DNA of 64,000 nt from Campanula takesimana (Eukaryota; Streptophyta; Magnoliopsida; Asterales; Campanulaceae), in the NCBI GenBank assembly GCA_026119855.1, contig JAOWBW010000763.1, positions 496,001 through 560,000 of the forward strand, written 5' to 3'. Below are positions 11,413 through 22,300 of this stretch, piece after piece. The first letter of the stretch is position 1, and each line of letters begins with the position of its first letter. Position numbers and translations under genes: made by a program. A model generated the notes under the pieces. The model saw only the letters and a list, made by a program, of their open reading frames with translations. It was not told the DNA's origin and ran no database searches.

Positions 11413-11724
11413 ATAATCTCCCACCTAGAGATCAACCGCGTATAGCAGCCCCGTGTCCGTCTTCAACTCATCCTTAGTGCCTTCCTAGTGCTCACCTTGA
11501 TTATGGTAGTACCTTCCTCCTCCCTTATTCTCTAAGCCCCGTTGAAGCTATACTCAGCTTCAACTTCACCTTGCTTGAGAAACCTGGAGCCTTTGCCCCC
11601 GATCTACACTCGCCGTTAGATATGCGCAGTGGAATATGCGGTCCTGGAGTATTTGGTTCATCTTCAGTGACCCCCTGATCATAGTCATCATGAACCGTCT
11701 TGCTCCCACCCGAGTCTGGAATAT

Positions 11725-13260
11725 CTATCTCAACAATGTCTGGCTCCGAACTAATCCCATCAGATGCCCCTTTCTGTCCTTGAACAAACCCTGTTCATTG
11801 AATATAACATCCCGACTACGAATAACCTTATGGTTTTGGTCATCCCAAAACTTATACCCGAAGTCATCCCCGCCATAACCAATAAACGTACACTTTACAG
11901 ATTTAGCATCTAATTTAGTCCTATCAGCAGAGTCTATATGAACATATGAAACGCATCCAAATATGCGAAGAAAGGACAAATTTACCTGCTTGTCACTCCA
12001 TGCTTCCTCTGGAATTTCATTCCCCAATAGTACCGATGGTCCCCTATTGATCAAGAAAGTTGCCGTGTCAACTGCATATGCCCATAACGTCTTCGGAAGT
12101 CCACACTTCAACCTCATACTTCTAGCCCGCTCGTTCAATGTCCTGTTAATCCTCTCTGCTACCCCGTTGTGTTGAGGTGTGCCCTTTGGTGTCTTCACCA
12201 TACGAATACCATTCGCTGCACAATATTCCCTGAACTCCCCGAGCTCATACTCCCCACCATTATCTGACCTCAAGCTTTTGAGCTTAAGACCCGTCTGATT
12301 CTCCACCAAAGCCTTCCACTTCTTAAACACCTCGAATGCCTCATCTTTGTGTTTCAAGAAGTAAACCCAGACCTTCCTTGTCGAATCATCAATAAACGAC
12401 ATGTAGTATGACACACCACATAGAGAAGTTACCGGGGCCGGCCCCCACAAATCCGTGTGAACCAATTCCAACTTTGCTTCCCTCAAAGCCCTACCTGTCC
12501 TCGAGAAGTTGCTTCTCGCCTGTTTGCCAAACACACAATCTTCGCAGATCTCCACGTTGACTGTCTTCAAACCCGGTAGTAATCCCTTTGAGCAAAATAC
12601 TTTCATCCCCTTCTCACTCATGTGACCCAATCGACAGTGCCACAAATCCGTATCACCCTTGGCTGACGCCACCGCGATACTATCTTTGGTGTTATTCGCC
12701 AAATACAATGTCCCCTCTTTATTACCCCGAGCGATCTCTGAATCCTCCTTGGTAATAACCCAGTTTCTGCAGCCAAAAGTTACCTTGTAACCTTCTTCAT
12801 CCAACTGCCCAACTGATAACAGGTTCTTTTTCAAACCCAGAATGTGTCTGACCCCGTGTTGATGTAAGACCTTCCCGTCCGATGCTCCTATTCTGACATC
12901 CCCCTTCCCCTTGATTTCCAAAGGCTCGCCATCCGCCAGATAGACCTTCCCGAAATCACTGGAAGTGTAATTTTCCATCTCCTTTGCATGCCCGCATGAG
13001 TGGAATGATGCCCCCGAATCCAGCACCCATGATTCTAGCGCACTACTAACACTCAGAATCAGTACATCGTCACCTTCGATTATCACATTCGCCGATTTAT
13101 CCCCTCGGATGGGACAATCCCTCTTGTAGTGTCCTAACTCCTTACAATGATAGCACTCTACCGATCCTCTTGCAACCCTTGGTCTTTCTTTGTTCTCCAC
13201 AGACTGATCCCCACCCCCGATTACACTTTCCCTTGACCCTGTTCTCCCTTTATTGCTAGA
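11725..13260 (-). pseudogene. Copia zinc knuckle, protease and integrase region (truncated polyprotein)
   Basis: The main open stretch (11725-13200, 491 residues) starts with a CCHC knuckle CYHCKELGHYKRDC. It continues with the protease active site VLDSGASFHS, then the integrase zinc finger (WHCRLGHM and CEDCVFGKQ), then the catalytic core with VHTDLWGP, LRSDNGGE and GVAERINRT. It ends in the usual post-integrase segment FNEQGLFKDR and then drifts out of homology. It is in frame with the gag segment upstream but separated from it by a TGA at 13270-13272. No RT follows, so the product could bind and process nucleic acid at most; the copy is dead on its own. Confidence 0.88.
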
Positions 13261-13269
13261 ACCCGGCCT

Positions 13270-13899
13270 TCACCTACTAGTTGTAGCCAAGACCGATTCT
13301 GAAGTAGATGGTGTCCCCAACTTCTTTATGCGATTTTCTTCGCCCAAGAGGAAGTCCTTAACATCACCATACTTCAATTTGTTCTTACCTGTTGAAGCAT
13401 TTAACGCCGTCACCGTTCCGCTCCAACTTCCTGGTAAGGATGCTAGCAATTGACAAGCATGAACCTCGTCACTGAAAGTAATCTCCAACGCAGCCAATGA
13501 GTCTATAACATCCATAAACTCATCGATGTGTTTAGCTATGGATCCTCTCTCTTGCATCTTGAGATTACCCATCTTGCGTATCAAATCAACCTTATTTGCA
13601 GCAGATGGAGTTTCAAATCTCTCAGTAAGATAATCCAATAGCTCATTGGTGGTTTTCGCCTTCTTGGTAGTGTTCGCGATCCACTTCGACAAAGTAGATC
13701 GAACCACCCCTAAGGCTTTCCGATCCATGAGATCCCAGTCTTCCTGTTTTTCGCTTTCCGGCTTGACTCCTTTTAGAGGCATATAGAGATCCTTATTATA
13801 CAAGAGTTCCTCTATTTGCATCCTCCAAAACCCATAGTCAGACCCATCGAATTTCTCCACCTCTTGTTTATCCTTGCCCATTCTTGATTGCTTGAACAA
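13270..13899 (-). pseudogene. Copia gag (UBN2-type capsid)
   Basis: A 209-residue frame starting MFKQSRMGKDKQEVEKF. It has the copia gag features FDGSDYGFWRMQIE near the N-terminus, WIANTTKKAKTTNELLDYL in the middle and a LASLPGSW motif near residues 150-157. The coding context continues in the same frame beyond the TGA at 13270-13272 into the zinc-knuckle segment, so the stop looks like a secondary nonsense mutation, possibly CGA to TGA. Confidence 0.88.
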
Positions 13900-13937
13900 A
13901 CCCTAATCGTCCGATAAACACGAATCGATAAACCAGA

Positions 13938-13950
13938 GCTCTAGATACCA
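13938..13950 (-). promoter_or_regulatory. Primer-binding site of the deleted copia element
   Basis: Read on the minus strand: TGGTATCTAGAGC, two bases from the 5' LTR. It matches the initiator Met tRNA end apart from one extra base. Confidence 0.75.
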
Positions 13951-13952
13951 GT

Positions 13953-14404
13953 TGTTGTGGAAAAACCCTCCCAACACCCAAACAAATCGCAAGAAATCAC
14001 CCCACCACAAACAAGCACAAGAAATAATAAAGCAAATCAAAAGATAAAAGAACATAAGAAATTGTTTACCCAGTTCGTCAATATGTTTGACTACGTCTGG
14101 GGGCACTACCACCAAGCCAGGATCTTGCACTATAATATGTTACATTTGAGTTACAATGAGTATGGGGGCGGAACATTGCTTATATATGCATCCTAGAATA
14201 AGACCTAAACCTAAACATAAGAGAAATCCCGAAAATACTGCAGTTCCCTGAATTCAGATCGGGGGCACCGAGCGCCCGCCTGGGGTCATGCAAGCGCCCG
14301 CCTGAATTAAAATCCTGGGAACATGAACTCTCTGCCTATACCACCCATACCAGGCGCCCGCTTGCTCCCGTTGCGTATTTTCCTCTCTACCGATCTCTAT
14401 TCCA
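13953..14404 (-). repeat. 5' LTR of the deleted copia element
   Basis: It starts TGTTGTGGAAAAACCC and ends CTCTATTCCA. It lies about 230 bp upstream of the rpl2 start codon, so this LTR forms part of the upstream region of rpl2 in the opposite orientation. Confidence 0.88.
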
Positions 14405-14637
14405 ACCGTGTGTTCGGGTGTGTAAGTGGGTTTAGGTGTGCCCGTTCATTTTGTTAGTTCAGGTGGGTGTGTTTTGGAGGAGTTCAAAAAGGTAAAGTGG
14501 GAAGTTTAAAAGGGTGAAGTGAGAAGGATGACGAGCAACACTATTAACTGAGAAAACTTGAATCGACAGTGTCTTTAAACCCTTGTTCCTTTTGAGCCAT
14601 CGGCCGTTGCTTTCCGGCGGAGCTCCACGGCGGGAAA

Positions 14638-15246
14638 ATGGCGTTTCTCTCTAGAGCTCGCACAGTCGTCAGCAAACTTCTCCACCACCACCACCACCCT
14701 CCGTCAGTCCCAATTCGCCTCTTCAGCTCCTCATCTTCTTCCAAATCATACGATTCAATGATGAACAACAACCCAATGTTCTCCCTCGACATCAGCTCCC
14801 AAATCGGCAGTTGTATGCCCATATCCATGATGCGAATCGGCACAATCATCCACAACATCGAGATGAATCCCGGTCAAGGCGGCAAACTAGTTCGCGCCGC
14901 CGGCACTTCCGCCAAGATCTTGAAGGAGCCCTCCGCTTCCAGTCACACTCTCATCCGCCTTCCTTCCGGCGTCGAGAAATTGATCGATTCCAAGTGTAGG
15001 GCTACTATTGGAGTCGTTTCCAACCCTGAACGTGCTACTAAGAAGCTCCGGAAGGCCGGACATAGTCGGTGGTTAGGGATCAGGCCTACCGTGAGAGGTG
15101 TGGCTATGAATCCGGTGGATCATCCTCACGGTGGAGGAGAAGGGAGGAGTAAGAGTAGTGGAAGTAGAGGAAAGTGTTCCCGGACTCCTTGGGGTAAACC
15201 TACAAAGAGTGGCTACAAAACTGGACCCCTCAAGCGTAGAAAGTAG
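14638..15246 (+). CDS. rpl2: Mitochondrial ribosomal protein L2, C-terminal half (nuclear rpl2)
   Basis: A single-exon 202-residue protein of the mitochondrial large ribosomal subunit (uL2 family). Residues 1 to about 45 form a mitochondrial presequence: basic, without acidic residues early, with a His run, and serine-rich (LFSSSSSSKS). Residues about 48-202 match the C-terminal domain of uL2, including NPVDHPHGGGEGR near the peptidyl-transferase centre and the basic end SGYKTGPLKRRK. Length is much below the about 270 residues of a full uL2. In many plants the mitochondrial rpl2 gene is split, with the 3' part moved to the nucleus, and this protein fits that nuclear 3' half. The start is in good context (AAAATGGCG). 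The stop is TAG at 15244-15246. Confidence 0.92.
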   Translation: MAFLSRARTVVSKLLHHHHHPPSVPIRLFSSSSSSKSYDSMMNNNPMFSLDISSQIGSCMPISMMRIGTIIHNIEMNPGQGGKLVRAAGTSAKILKEPSASSHTLIRLPSGVEKLIDSKCRATIGVVSNPERATKKLRKAGHSRWLGIRPTVRGVAMNPVDHPHGGGEGRSKSSGSRGKCSRTPWGKPTKSGYKTGPLKRRK

Positions 15247-16420
15247 TCGACAAACATGGTGGTTTGTTATTTATATCATGAAATGTGTTCATTGTTATGC
15301 TTTGACAGAAATTATTAATCTTCTTTTTCGATATGCCATCGGGAATTTTCTATGATAATGGAAATGTTTTGTTTTTTCATAGTATATGTTCGATTTATGC
15401 TCAGTATATTTTTTCTGTGAGATTTTTGAATTGTATATGATGGAGAAATTTTGGTAACTGAAATTATAGTTGTTTCATTGCCTTGCAATGTCGAGCCACA
15501 GGGATTTTGAGAAGGTACATGTTTTCAGATACTTTATTCTTTGAGGAAGTCTTGTGTGAGACTCACACATGAGACGGATCTCGACGAGAGAGGAAATGGG
15601 CATGCCCCGCCACGCCTATAGAGGTCCAAACCATTTACTCTCTCAACGAGACCCGTCTCACGTGTGAGACCGTCTCACACAAACACAAGTTTTTGTCTTA
15701 TTCTTTTTACATCTGTTTTTGTGAATGTCTATTTCCTAATGTATGTAATAATGTAAATGTATTGTTCTTAGGATAAGGAGATTTGAAGAAGCTTTGAAAG
15801 CATCAAAAGAATTGTTATCATTGCCCATGGGCGTTCATTCATGCAAACATTACGACCTTGAGCATCTGACTTTTCGTGATGAGTGATTGTCTTGCAACCA
15901 AGACATCCTCTTATCCTGTTAGAAGCTTGTTCAGGTACACCATTTGCTTTTGGTCAAGTTTGTACCTGTATTGTTCTTGATAGGAATGTCTGCACTAACA
16001 GACATGTCTTCCTGCCACTGGTAACATATTGGCCGTCCGCCTTGCTAACTTAGATCTCACTTTGTCTATAATAATCCTCATTTTTTCAGGGACTGCTTTA
16101 AGTTAAAGAGATCAAAGCTTATAAAAAAGGCAAAGCATTTTAATGTGGGGAATTGATGAATGAATTGCAAGAGCTGAATATTACCAGGAATTCTGTTACA
16201 TAAAGTCTCTCGCATTATGCAAATCAAACAGATGCTATTTTTCATGCTCTTCATCCTGAAAGGCGACAAGGCATGAAGAGCATAAAAGCCCAGGTATTTT
16301 TCTTACTTTTTTTTTTTTTTTTTTTTACTTGCAGCTAAATCTCAAGGAACTTTAGATATAGACATTGAAGTGACAGTCCAGGCAATCTATGGAGAAGCAC
16401 ATGTTCCTTTGCTTTTTCTA
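15247..16420. other. rpl2 3' flank and intergenic DNA
   Basis: AT-rich sequence containing the 3' UTR of rpl2, one hairpin MITE (15551-15689), a T18 run near 16309-16326 and a short exon-like stretch at 15780-15885 (see findings). No supported gene. Confidence 0.5.
15551..15689. mobile_element. Hairpin MITE with GAGACGG/TGTGAGAC repeats
   Basis: A 139-bp imperfect palindrome. The left arm begins CTTGTGTGAGACTCACAC; the right arm, read inward, begins CTTGTGTTTGTGTGAGACG; both contain GAGACGG and TCTCGACGAGAG-like segments. It has no coding capacity. Target-site duplication not resolved. Confidence 0.65.
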
Positions 16421-16423
16421 ATA

Positions 16424-16705
16424 CTCATTCCGTCCCGAAAAGTTAGTCTCACTTTTTATAATTGTAAACTTATACTATCAATTTTGAGCAGTGATTTAGA
16501 TTAGTTTTGACTATTACTATCAATTTTGAGCAGTGATTTAGATTAGTTTTGACTATTCTAATGAAAATCTAAAACTTGTTATTGATGTATCATTGTAAAT
16601 ACTATAAATAACAAGTTTTAGATTTTTAAACTAACTTAAATTATTGCTCAATGTTGACTCAAATAAAAAAAAAAAAGCAAGACCAACTTTCCGGGGACGG
16701 AAACA
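16424..16705. mobile_element. Degenerate Stowaway-like MITE
   Basis: The left end CTCATTCCGTCCCGAAAAGT and right end CCGGGGACGGAA are the degraded form of the CTCCCTCCGTCCC inverted repeats seen in intact copies nearby. Inside is a direct duplication of ATCAATTTTGAGCAGTGATT (about 16478-16560). Confidence 0.6.
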
Positions 16706-17381
16706 AGATTGTAAAAGAAAAAAAGGGAATATATTAAATGGACGTGCAATCGGAAGGCTCCCAGAGGCCTAGTAGTACCATCGACGACTGAGGAAGAATG
16801 GGTTTCTAGTAAAATTGCTGAGGAAACTACAACAACTACTTCATCTAAGTGCTGTCACTACCTGTCTCGTAACATTTGGTTTTGGATGATTCAGTTTGAA
16901 TTATGCTCTCTTTATTTGCAGATGGAACCTTAAATTTTTAATGACACTAAAATACGCACGACTATAATTGACACTCTTTAACATTGCCACCGTAACTCTT
17001 TTAACACTATCATCGACTCCGTTTCAATGTTACCACTGACACTGTCTTAAAAAAAATGTTTAAAAAAAAAAAATCAATTCTTAATTTAATTATCTTAACG
17101 AATGTCTTAGAGTTACTGTTGCTAGTATTTTTAATGTGTACTAATAACTAGTAGAATTTTAATGGAATAATTATTTTATTTCCTTTTCCTTAAATTTTAA
17201 TCAAAATAATCACTAAAACTTGAGACTTATCTTTCTGCAAAGTATAAAATGTTCATCGGTACAAAGGCTTTTTGCGCTAGTGGTACGTGTGAGTGTGTAA
17301 AGGGTCTTCTTTAGTGGATGTTTTGGGTTCAACTCTCCTGAGGTTAAAGAGCTAGGCGTTTGATCAATATGATATGATGTA

Positions 17382-17622
17382 CTCCCTCCGTCCCAGACTA
17401 AGGTTCTTACTTTCCTTTTTGATTTGTCCCAGACTAAGGTTTTTAGTTGCTTTATTACCTAAAATGGATAATGGGACCCGCTTGTCATTCTCACAACAAA
17501 AACTTTTTACCCACTTTCTCTCTCCTACTTTCTCCAACTTCACTTTTCATACTCACAACATTTACTTTTTCTTAATCTCCGTGTAAAGTCAAACTAAAAA
17601 CTTTAGTCCGGGACGGAAAGAG
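17382..17622. mobile_element. Stowaway-like MITE
   Basis: Inverted ends CTCCCTCCGTCCCAGACTAA (left) and TAGTCCGGGACGGAAAGAG (right) flanked by TA on both sides (17380-17381, 17623-17624). This is the Tc1/mariner-type target duplication. No coding capacity; 241 bp. Confidence 0.85.
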
Positions 17623-17931
17623 TACTAAACTTGAAAAAAAAGTTGTCCATTGGTAGAAATGCATTAGTTTGCAGCAAAATCTGAAACAACCTCAAATATT
17701 GCATTTGTTAATTGTCATGCTAAGTTTGGTTCTAACCTCATTTCTCTTTCATTTGAATTTGCATGCCATATCATGTTTGATTCTTATAACAGCATAACAT
17801 GGGCTTGACATTTGGGGTTTCTTTGATAATTGGATAAAAATGAGTGGTATCATTTTTTCTTTTGTGTTAGGTAATTAGATAAAAATAAGCGGTATTATTA
17901 ATGATTGACTTATTAAACCCTTTATTTTATT

Positions 17932-18285
17932 TGAGCGTTCATAATGGGAGTTTTTTTTTATAGTTTTATATTTTGGTGGAAGGGCTCTTTCAAGCTTTTT
18001 ACTATTCTCGATAAAATGAGAAAGCTCTTTATCCACAATGGGAGGTATTTGGGAGCTCTTTCCATTAATTGTCACCACTTTTCTATATTAATCATTAAAT
18101 ACTATAGAAAAATGCTAGAAAAAAGTGAATGTTATTGAATTTGGGGGCCACAAAAAAGTTGATTATAAAGCTCTACCATTGTAGAAAAAGCTTGAAGGTT
18201 TTTATTATTGAATTGTTAGTGAAATGTCATTTTGAAATTATAAAAAAGCTATGAAAAAAACTTTTACCATTATGGATGCTCTAAG
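17932..18285. mobile_element. Tourist/PIF-Harbinger-like MITE
   Basis: Inverted ends GAGCGTTCATAATGGGAG (left) and ACCATTATGGATGCTC (right) bracket about 350 bp. The interior is AT-rich and repeats AAGCTCTTT/AAAAGCT motifs. A further related fragment follows at about 18300-18450. GAGCATCCATAATGG-type ends are typical of Tourist elements, but the 3-bp target duplication is not clear. Confidence 0.6.
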
Positions 18286-18485
18286 TAAAAAAGCAATTCT
18301 TTCTAGAAAGAACTCTTTTATATGAGAATTTCCATTACTTTTCTCTAACTACCCATGTTAGGCCATTAATTTTAAAAAGCTCTATCATCGTGGAAGAAGC
18401 TTTGAATTTTTTATTTGTTGACTTGACATTTAGAAAAACAAAAAAAAAAACAACTTTTAAAAAGTATTTACTTTTCTCTTAATTA

Positions 18486-18735
18486 TTGTGCTCACTCCCT
18501 AATCTTCTTGCTTGGGCTTGAAGGAATATTTGGGAATATTTTATATCTTGGCAGGCATACAAAAGATGATTATTCACATTTCTCCGTGCTCAGGCCTTAT
18601 TAACGCGCCAGAAACAGGAACGGTCCCCAACAACGCATTTTCGCGCGTTCCGAATTCAGGTCCAACAACCATCATGCCAAATTTGGAAGCTGCCTGTAAT
18701 GTCGGCCGCCGCGAACGACTTCCCGGATAATAAGT
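18486..18735. other. GC-rich exon-like island of unknown origin
   Basis: A segment of markedly higher GC content than its AT-rich surroundings, open on both strands. The plus frame holds ETGTVPNNAF and SGPTTIMPNLEAAC; the minus frame holds FGMMVVGPEFGTRENALLG. It ends just before the Stowaway element at 18756. I do not recognise the family. It may be a captured or decayed gene fragment. Confidence 0.35.
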
Positions 18736-18755
18736 CAAATTGTGAACAAACAATA

Positions 18756-19029
18756 CTCTCTCCGTCTCAAAATAAATGTCGTTTTGGAGTGTTTCACACA
18801 TATTAAAAAAATGCTATTAATGCATGCGAAGAAGTCCCAAATACCCTTAAAGTAATTTAACTACCTAGGTAATTAAATGGTTAGGTAAGAGATAATTCAC
18901 TATCATTATTAAAGGTATAATTGGTATAGAGCAATAAAAAAGCTTTGAAAATAGTAAAATGACAAGTATATTGAGACGAAATTTAACTCCTAAAACGATA
19001 TCTATTTTGATATTTTGAGAAGGAGGGAG
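18756..19029. mobile_element. Stowaway-like MITE upstream of ILK1
   Basis: Ends CTCTCTCCGTCTCAAAATAA and TTTTGAGAAGGAGGGAG with TA on both sides (18754-18755, 19030-19031). Its interior matches, in reverse orientation, the inner MITE at 26900-27164, for example CTACCTAGGTAATTAAATG and AGCTTTGAAAATAGT. It ends about 325 bp before the ILK1 start codon, so it lies in the promoter or 5' UTR region. Confidence 0.85.
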
Positions 19030-19031
19030 TA

Positions 19032-19353
19032 AATAATACTGTAACAACCACATTTTAGAAAGAGTCAACGACCTTTCCCCATTTCTCTCTCTCTCTCTCT
19101 CACACACACACTCAATCTCCACTCTCAATTTCCTCAATTACTCCCTCGATCCAATCCATTATTTCTATCTCAATCGGGAGCTTCATCCAAGCTCTCGATC
19201 GAATTTATCTCTTAATCTCATTGAATTTCAATCACTCGCTCGCCAAGTGTTTGTTAAATTGTCTAGCCTAGATTTTCAATTCCGACGATAGAGAGAGAGA
19301 AATTTGAACGATCATACCGGCGCCGGGGGAGGTAGGAACTAGGAAGAAGAACG
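19032..19353 (+). promoter_or_regulatory. ILK1 promoter-proximal region and 5' UTR
   Basis: Contains a pyrimidine-rich CT/CA microsatellite (about 19083-19111) followed by CT-rich sequence and a GA tract (19290-19300), typical of a plant 5' UTR. No clear TATA box was identified. Confidence 0.4.
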
Positions 19354-22300
19354 ATGGACATAGCCGCTCAGCTCAAGCGGGGAATATCCCGGCAATTCTC
19401 GACGGGATCATTGAGAATGAGCGGTAAGTTCAGCTTCAAGCGCCAGAATTCTCTTGATCCCCGTTGTAATAATATCCGGTTCAGCTTCGGTCGTCAATCT
19501 TCGCTTGATCCAATCCGACGTACCCCTGCCAAGGATGATTTAACTGTTCCTGAGAATCTCGATTCCACCATGCAATTGCTGTTCCTGGCGTCCAGGGGTG
19601 ATGTGGAAGGTGTTCAGGATTTGCTTGATGATGGTGTTGATGTTAATAGTATTGATCTTGATGGGCGGACTGCTCTTCACATTGCTGCCTGCGAAGGCCA
19701 TGTCGATGTTGTGAAGATCTTGTTGAGTCGAAGGGCCAATATTGATGCTCGTGATCGCTGGGGCAGTACGGTATGCATTTCTTTTACCCTCCCTCTGACT
19801 TTGTCGATTCGGGTCATGTTTCACTTTTACCATTAAATTTTATTATTTTTTTTTTCAATTTTACCATCGTACTAAAAAATGGTTTCATTTTATAACCAAA
19901 ACATAACGTCGTTACATTTGGCTAACGGAGTAAATGAGGTGGTTGTTCACATAGATGATGAAATTATGAAAACTTAACCCCATTAAATATTTAACAAATC
20001 TAACTCCAATTTACCATCATATCCCCCTAAACCCACTCACCCACCCAATTTCCACCCCATCCCAATCAAAACCCAAAATCAAAAATTCAAAATTTTATAT
20101 TTAAACATTCAAACATGAACAATCTCATAATATGAATAAACCAACATAGAAACTGATTTCTTTGGATCTTTGAAACACCATTACTCTTTCTAGATTGATG
20201 CCATACACAATAATTTATGTTTTCAATTCCAAGCACTTGGCTTTGAGACCTAAGTCCGGAGAGTGGAGGCCATACAAACCCTTTCAAGCTCGCCGGAAAT
20301 AATGGAGAAGCAAACTCCGGCCAGAGAGCAGATTTAAAAGCATTTGGCCTAGAGACCAATAGCTCACTTACCAAGATTAGGGCTTAGTCTGGAAGGTCGC
20401 TGGCCATGGAAGCTCTAGCTTAGCCGTCAGAGATAATGATGAAAGAAAACGAATAGCTCCCATCAAATAATGAGAAGACACCTTCAATGGTAAAAGTGAA
20501 ACCTACCTCAACGTACAATGGACTAAAGTGGAGTTTGCGTAAATCGCTAGAAAAGGTAATTCCACGACATTTGATCTCCAACACAGGGATCATAAAATCG
20601 AAAATAGGAGTCATATGAACCGAGGACAAACGATATAACTATAAAACAAGGAAACAATTGGCACAAGGAGAAACTACCCAAACCACCCATCTTCCCTAAA
20701 TTGCCTGAGCTTCATTCACCATCCTGAAACTAGTTAAGGGATGGAAAAGATATACTTCCACATGCTTTTGTTGGAACTAGAGCATTGGAATTGAGAGTCC
20801 GAACCACTGCCATGCCTACCAAACTTGCTCTTATCTCTTTCTTGAAGTCAACCTTTTAGACCTTTCTTAGCCCGCCTTTCCAAATCCTCTACCACCTCAT
20901 TCGCAACTACCGCTGCAACAATGCCTTGTCTTCTCCTATCAAACGCACTCCGAACTTTCGAAATGGTCTCATCTTACAGAGACCTTAGACTAAGTGACAA
21001 ACCTTAGTAATAATCTTATACAAACTTGTCATTAGACTAATAGGTTTGTAATCACTAACCTTAAATGATATAGTAACCCATCCTTATTCCACAAACAATC
21101 TTCACTCTCACTCTTTTATCTTATATGGACTCTCTCTATCATGACAGGCTGCTGTGGATGCCAAGTATTATGGAAATGTGGAAATTTACAATATCTTGAA
21201 GGCTCGGGGAGCCAAAGCTCCGGTAGGTCCTAGACAACTTATTTGGCCATGTTTAACTACTTTAATGGAGAATATAACTAGAATCTTCTTTAAATTGCTA
21301 GAAAACCAGAAAGACACCTATGTCTGTTGCAAATCCTCGAGAAGTTCCTGAGTATGAGCTCAATCCACTAGAGCTTCAGGTTCGCAAAAGCGATGGCATC
21401 TCAAAGGCATGTGTTATTCCTTCTTCACTATTGAGTATACTGTTATGGTTTTTGCAAGAACCATCATGATTGAATTTCTTTAGTTGCTTTCATTATTTTA
21501 AAGGTAGATAGACTTTGCATTTGTTGATCTTCTATTTATCTCAATATGACAATATTGATTATGGCCCGTCTCTTTTTTTGGTCTGAATTTATGCTCCATG
21601 GGGGAAGATTTTTTTTTTTTTTCCGAACACCCTGATCTTTAAAAAAAGATTATCTTGTGTTTGTATTCTGAGCTATTTGAGTGAGGAGTATTAATTATAT
21701 TTTCCCCCACTTCCCTATGTATGGCGTTTATAAAGTTATTCTCCTGTCGTCAAGCTCACTTCTTAGACTAATATGCACTAATAAATTATTCCTTTACGTT
21801 TTGACAGGGGACTTATCAAGTTGCTAAATGGAATGGCACAAAAGTTTCCGTAAAGATACTTGACAAAGACAGCTATACAGACCCGGAAAGCATGTACGTG
21901 TTTTGACATGCCTCACATGTTAGCTAATGTTTGATATTCTCTTCGTTACTGTGCCTGTTGTACATGTCTTAATTATTTTAAATGCAAGAGGTTACTTCCT
22001 CCGCTAAAACTTGTGACCTCCAAGTCACATGGTAGCAACTCCAATCTTTGTGCCAAAAAGAAAATTACAAAGCAGTCTAATTTGACCGCAAGTACCAAAA
22101 TAAATCTGACAAGGTGAAAACTTTAAATTAATGCATGGCCGTTCTACAATCTGTGCAAAAATCTACTACAGATAACCCTCTAAAGGATCCCAATGCAGAT
22201 GTCCATTAAGAAGAAAGGAACACAATTCTCTCCTTTGGAAGAGAATAAGATAGCGACCTATTTTAGAAGATTTTGGCATTTCATTCATCCAAATACACCA

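Larger units (their letters stand above)
10946..14404 (-). mobile_element. Internally deleted Ty1/copia LTR retrotransposon
   Basis: A 3.46-kb minus-strand element with LTRs of 467 and 452 bp, a PBS, gag, zinc knuckle and integrase. The sequence between the end of the integrase (near 11725) and the polypurine-like tract (AGGTGGGAG on the minus strand, near 11416-11430) is only about 300 bp. RT and RNase H, normally around 1.5 kb downstream of copia integrase, are therefore missing. GTGTG occurs next to both ends, but offset by a few bases, so I do not call a clean target-site duplication. Confidence 0.88.

Noticed and set aside
14544..14858. Minus-strand 104-codon frame over the rpl2 start
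   Set aside because: It overlaps the clear mitochondrial uL2 coding region antisense and has simple W-rich composition from the codon-mirrored His run.
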